Source: Nitrospiria bacterium
Lineage (GTDB): Bacteria > Nitrospirota > Nitrospiria > JACQBZ01
Assembly: GCA_035498035.1 (NCBI GenBank)
Contig: DATKAN010000047.1
Coordinates: 1 to 38,435, forward strand
DNA length: 38,435 nucleotides
Direction: 5' to 3'
Each line of letters opens with the position of its first letter. Positions within the stretch are counted from its first letter, which is position 1. Below the pieces are notes generated by a model that did no database searches, had not been told where the DNA came from, and saw only the letters and a list, made by a program, of their open reading frames with translations. A program made the translations under genes and the position numbers. Shown piece after piece: positions 37,331 through 38,435 of this stretch.

Positions 37331-38435
37331 TTATAAGACCCCCAGCGAGCGGGCGATCCGCCCGAGGGATTCCAGCGCGCGATCGATGTCTTCAGGGGTG
37401 TGGGAGGCCATGATCGTGGTGCGGATGCGGCTGGTTCCCTTGGGCACGGTGGGTGGGCGGATCGCCGGAGCGAATATGCCGTCTTTGAGAAGACGCTGCG
37501 ATACGGTCATGGCCAAGCGGTCATCTCCGATCATGATCGGAATAATCGGCGTCTCGCTGTTCAGGATATCGAAACCGAGCGACTTTAAGCCGTTCGCGTA
37601 ATGATTTCGGTTCTTCCAGAGACGTTCCCGGAGTTGGGGTTCCTCCTCCAGAACGTCGAACGCCGCCAGCGCCGCGGCCGTCACGGCGGGAGGAAGCGCG
37701 GTCGTGTAGATGAATGTCTTGGCTTTGTTGATTAAATAATCAATCAAGATGCGGCTTCCGGCCACATACGCCCCAAAACCGCCGAGGGCTTTGCCGAGCG
37801 TTCCCATTTGGATGACGCCTCCGGGTTTGAGCCCGAAATGCTCCAAGGTGCCGCGGCCTCCTTTGCCGAGCACACCTGTGGCATGCGCTTCGTCCACAAA
37901 AACAACCGCCCCGTGGCGTTCGGCGAGTTCCACGAGCCGGGGTAAAGGGGCGATGTCGCCGTCCATGCTGAAAACGCCGTCCGTCACGATGACCGTCGCT
38001 TGTTTGGCCGGTTTTTTTCCCAACAGGCGGTCGAGTTGGTCCAGATCGCCATGTTCGTAGACGCGGAAACGGCATCCGCTCGAGCGGCAGCCGTCGATGA
38101 GGCTGGCATGACACAAGCGGTCCGCGATGACAAGACCCTCCGATGGAATCAAACAGGACAGAATTCCGAGATTGGCCATGTAACCCGTGCTGAATAACAG
38201 GGCCGCTTCCGTTTGCTTGAACTGGGCGATCCGTTTTTCAAGAGATTCATGGGAGGGGGTGTTTCCGGATATCAATCTGGAGGCCCCGCTGCCGAAGCCG
38301 TACCGACGGATGGCGGCGATTGCGGCCTCTTTGATTCGGGGGTGATCGGCCAAACCCAGGTAGTTGTTCGACGCGAGCAGGATCACCGATCGTCCTTCAA
38401 TCATGACACGGCCGGAGTGACCGCGGGGGTCCGGC
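37331..38435 (-). CDS. bioF: 8-amino-7-oxononanoate synthase, 5' end beyond the window
   Basis: A PLP enzyme joining pimeloyl-thioester and alanine to make 7-keto-8-aminopelargonate. Visible motifs are LLASNNYLGLADHP, GSGASRLISGNTPSHE, FVDEAHATGVLGKGGRGT and the PLP-lysine region MGTLGKALGGFGAY. The frame is open to the right edge: residues before the internal Met at 38404 (PDPRGHSGRV) fit the N-terminal BioF strand, so that Met is not the start. About 30 N-terminal residues are off the window. It is upstream of an SDR and bioD in the same direction; close relatives are Kbl-type AKB ligases, but the bioD neighbour settles BioF. Confidence 0.93.
   Translation of the reverse strand, partial: PDPRGHSGRVMIEGRSVILLASNNYLGLADHPRIKEAAIAAIRRYGFGSGASRLISGNTPSHESLEKRIAQFKQTEAALLFSTGYMANLGILSCLIPSEGLVIADRLCHASLIDGCRSSGCRFRVYEHGDLDQLDRLLGKKPAKQATVIVTDGVFSMDGDIAPLPRLVELAERHGAVVFVDEAHATGVLGKGGRGTLEHFGLKPGGVIQMGTLGKALGGFGAYVAGSRILIDYLINKAKTFIYTTALPPAVTAAALAAFDVLEEEPQLRERLWKNRNHYANGLKSLGFDILNSETPIIPIMIGDDRLAMTVSQRLLKDGIFAPAIRPPTVPKGTSRIRTTIMASHTPEDIDRALESLGRIARSLGVL

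Overview
The window reads as a GC-rich (roughly 55-60 %) chromosomal segment from a Gram-negative bacterium. Outer-membrane efflux factors, an RND pump, a Spy/CpxP-type periplasmic protein and lipoprotein-type signals imply a double membrane. The housekeeping order (ligA, nth, yicC, gmk, rpoZ, coaBC, aroQ, efp, accB, accC), the short-form AhcY and the TPR plus Roadblock gene pair suggest a deep-branching lineage such as Nitrospirota or NC10. That placement is an impression from gene content, not a demonstrated assignment. There are no rRNA or tRNA genes, CRISPR arrays or intact insertion sequences that I can see.

Layout. (1) 1-7.6 kb, minus strand: an ABC-2 exporter with GldG-like and DUF4340 auxiliary proteins; a DUF2914 exported protein behind a stand-alone helix-hairpin-helix protein that seems to be expressed from a leaderless mRNA; and metK-ahcY of the methyl cycle. 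(2) 7.8-11.6 kb, plus strand: ligA, a nitrilase-family hydrolase and nth, joined by 4-base start/stop overlaps. (3) 11.6-20.2 kb: a core block of yicC, gmk, rpoZ, coaBC, TPR protein, Roadblock protein, aroQ, efp, accB, accC and thiE. (4) 20.3-24.9 kb: an envelope-stress cluster with a CpxR/CpxA-like two-component system, two small unrecognised proteins (one with a zinc ribbon), a region of about 580 bases without a convincing gene, a Spy/CpxP-like chaperone and a MarR regulator. (5) 24.9-33.9 kb: an RND tripartite pump (adaptor, pump, outer-membrane factor) followed by a MacA/MacB-type ABC pump. (6) 33.9-35.8 kb: a DUF3553-like small protein and a REC-GAF-HD-GYP regulator. (7) 35.7-38.4 kb, minus strand: bioF (cut by the window edge), a FabG-like dehydrogenase and bioD, whose 3' end overlaps the HD-GYP gene antisense.

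Links between genes. The biotin genes make the cofactor that AccB carries and AccC carboxylates. MetK and AhcY make S-adenosylmethionine and clear its by-product. The stress two-component system, Spy homologue, MarR regulator and two pumps form a plausible envelope-damage and toxin-export island. Eight sigma70-type promoters can be read directly; several contain inverted repeats placed where an operator would be expected.

The most unusual points are a LigA with a tandemly duplicated 87-residue HhH block, a CoaBC whose decarboxylase domain has Asp and Ser where the classical Asn125 and Cys158 sit, the leaderless PolX-N-type protein, structured GC-rich elements between yicC and gmk and inside the biotin operon, and the orphan genes between the two-component system and Spy.
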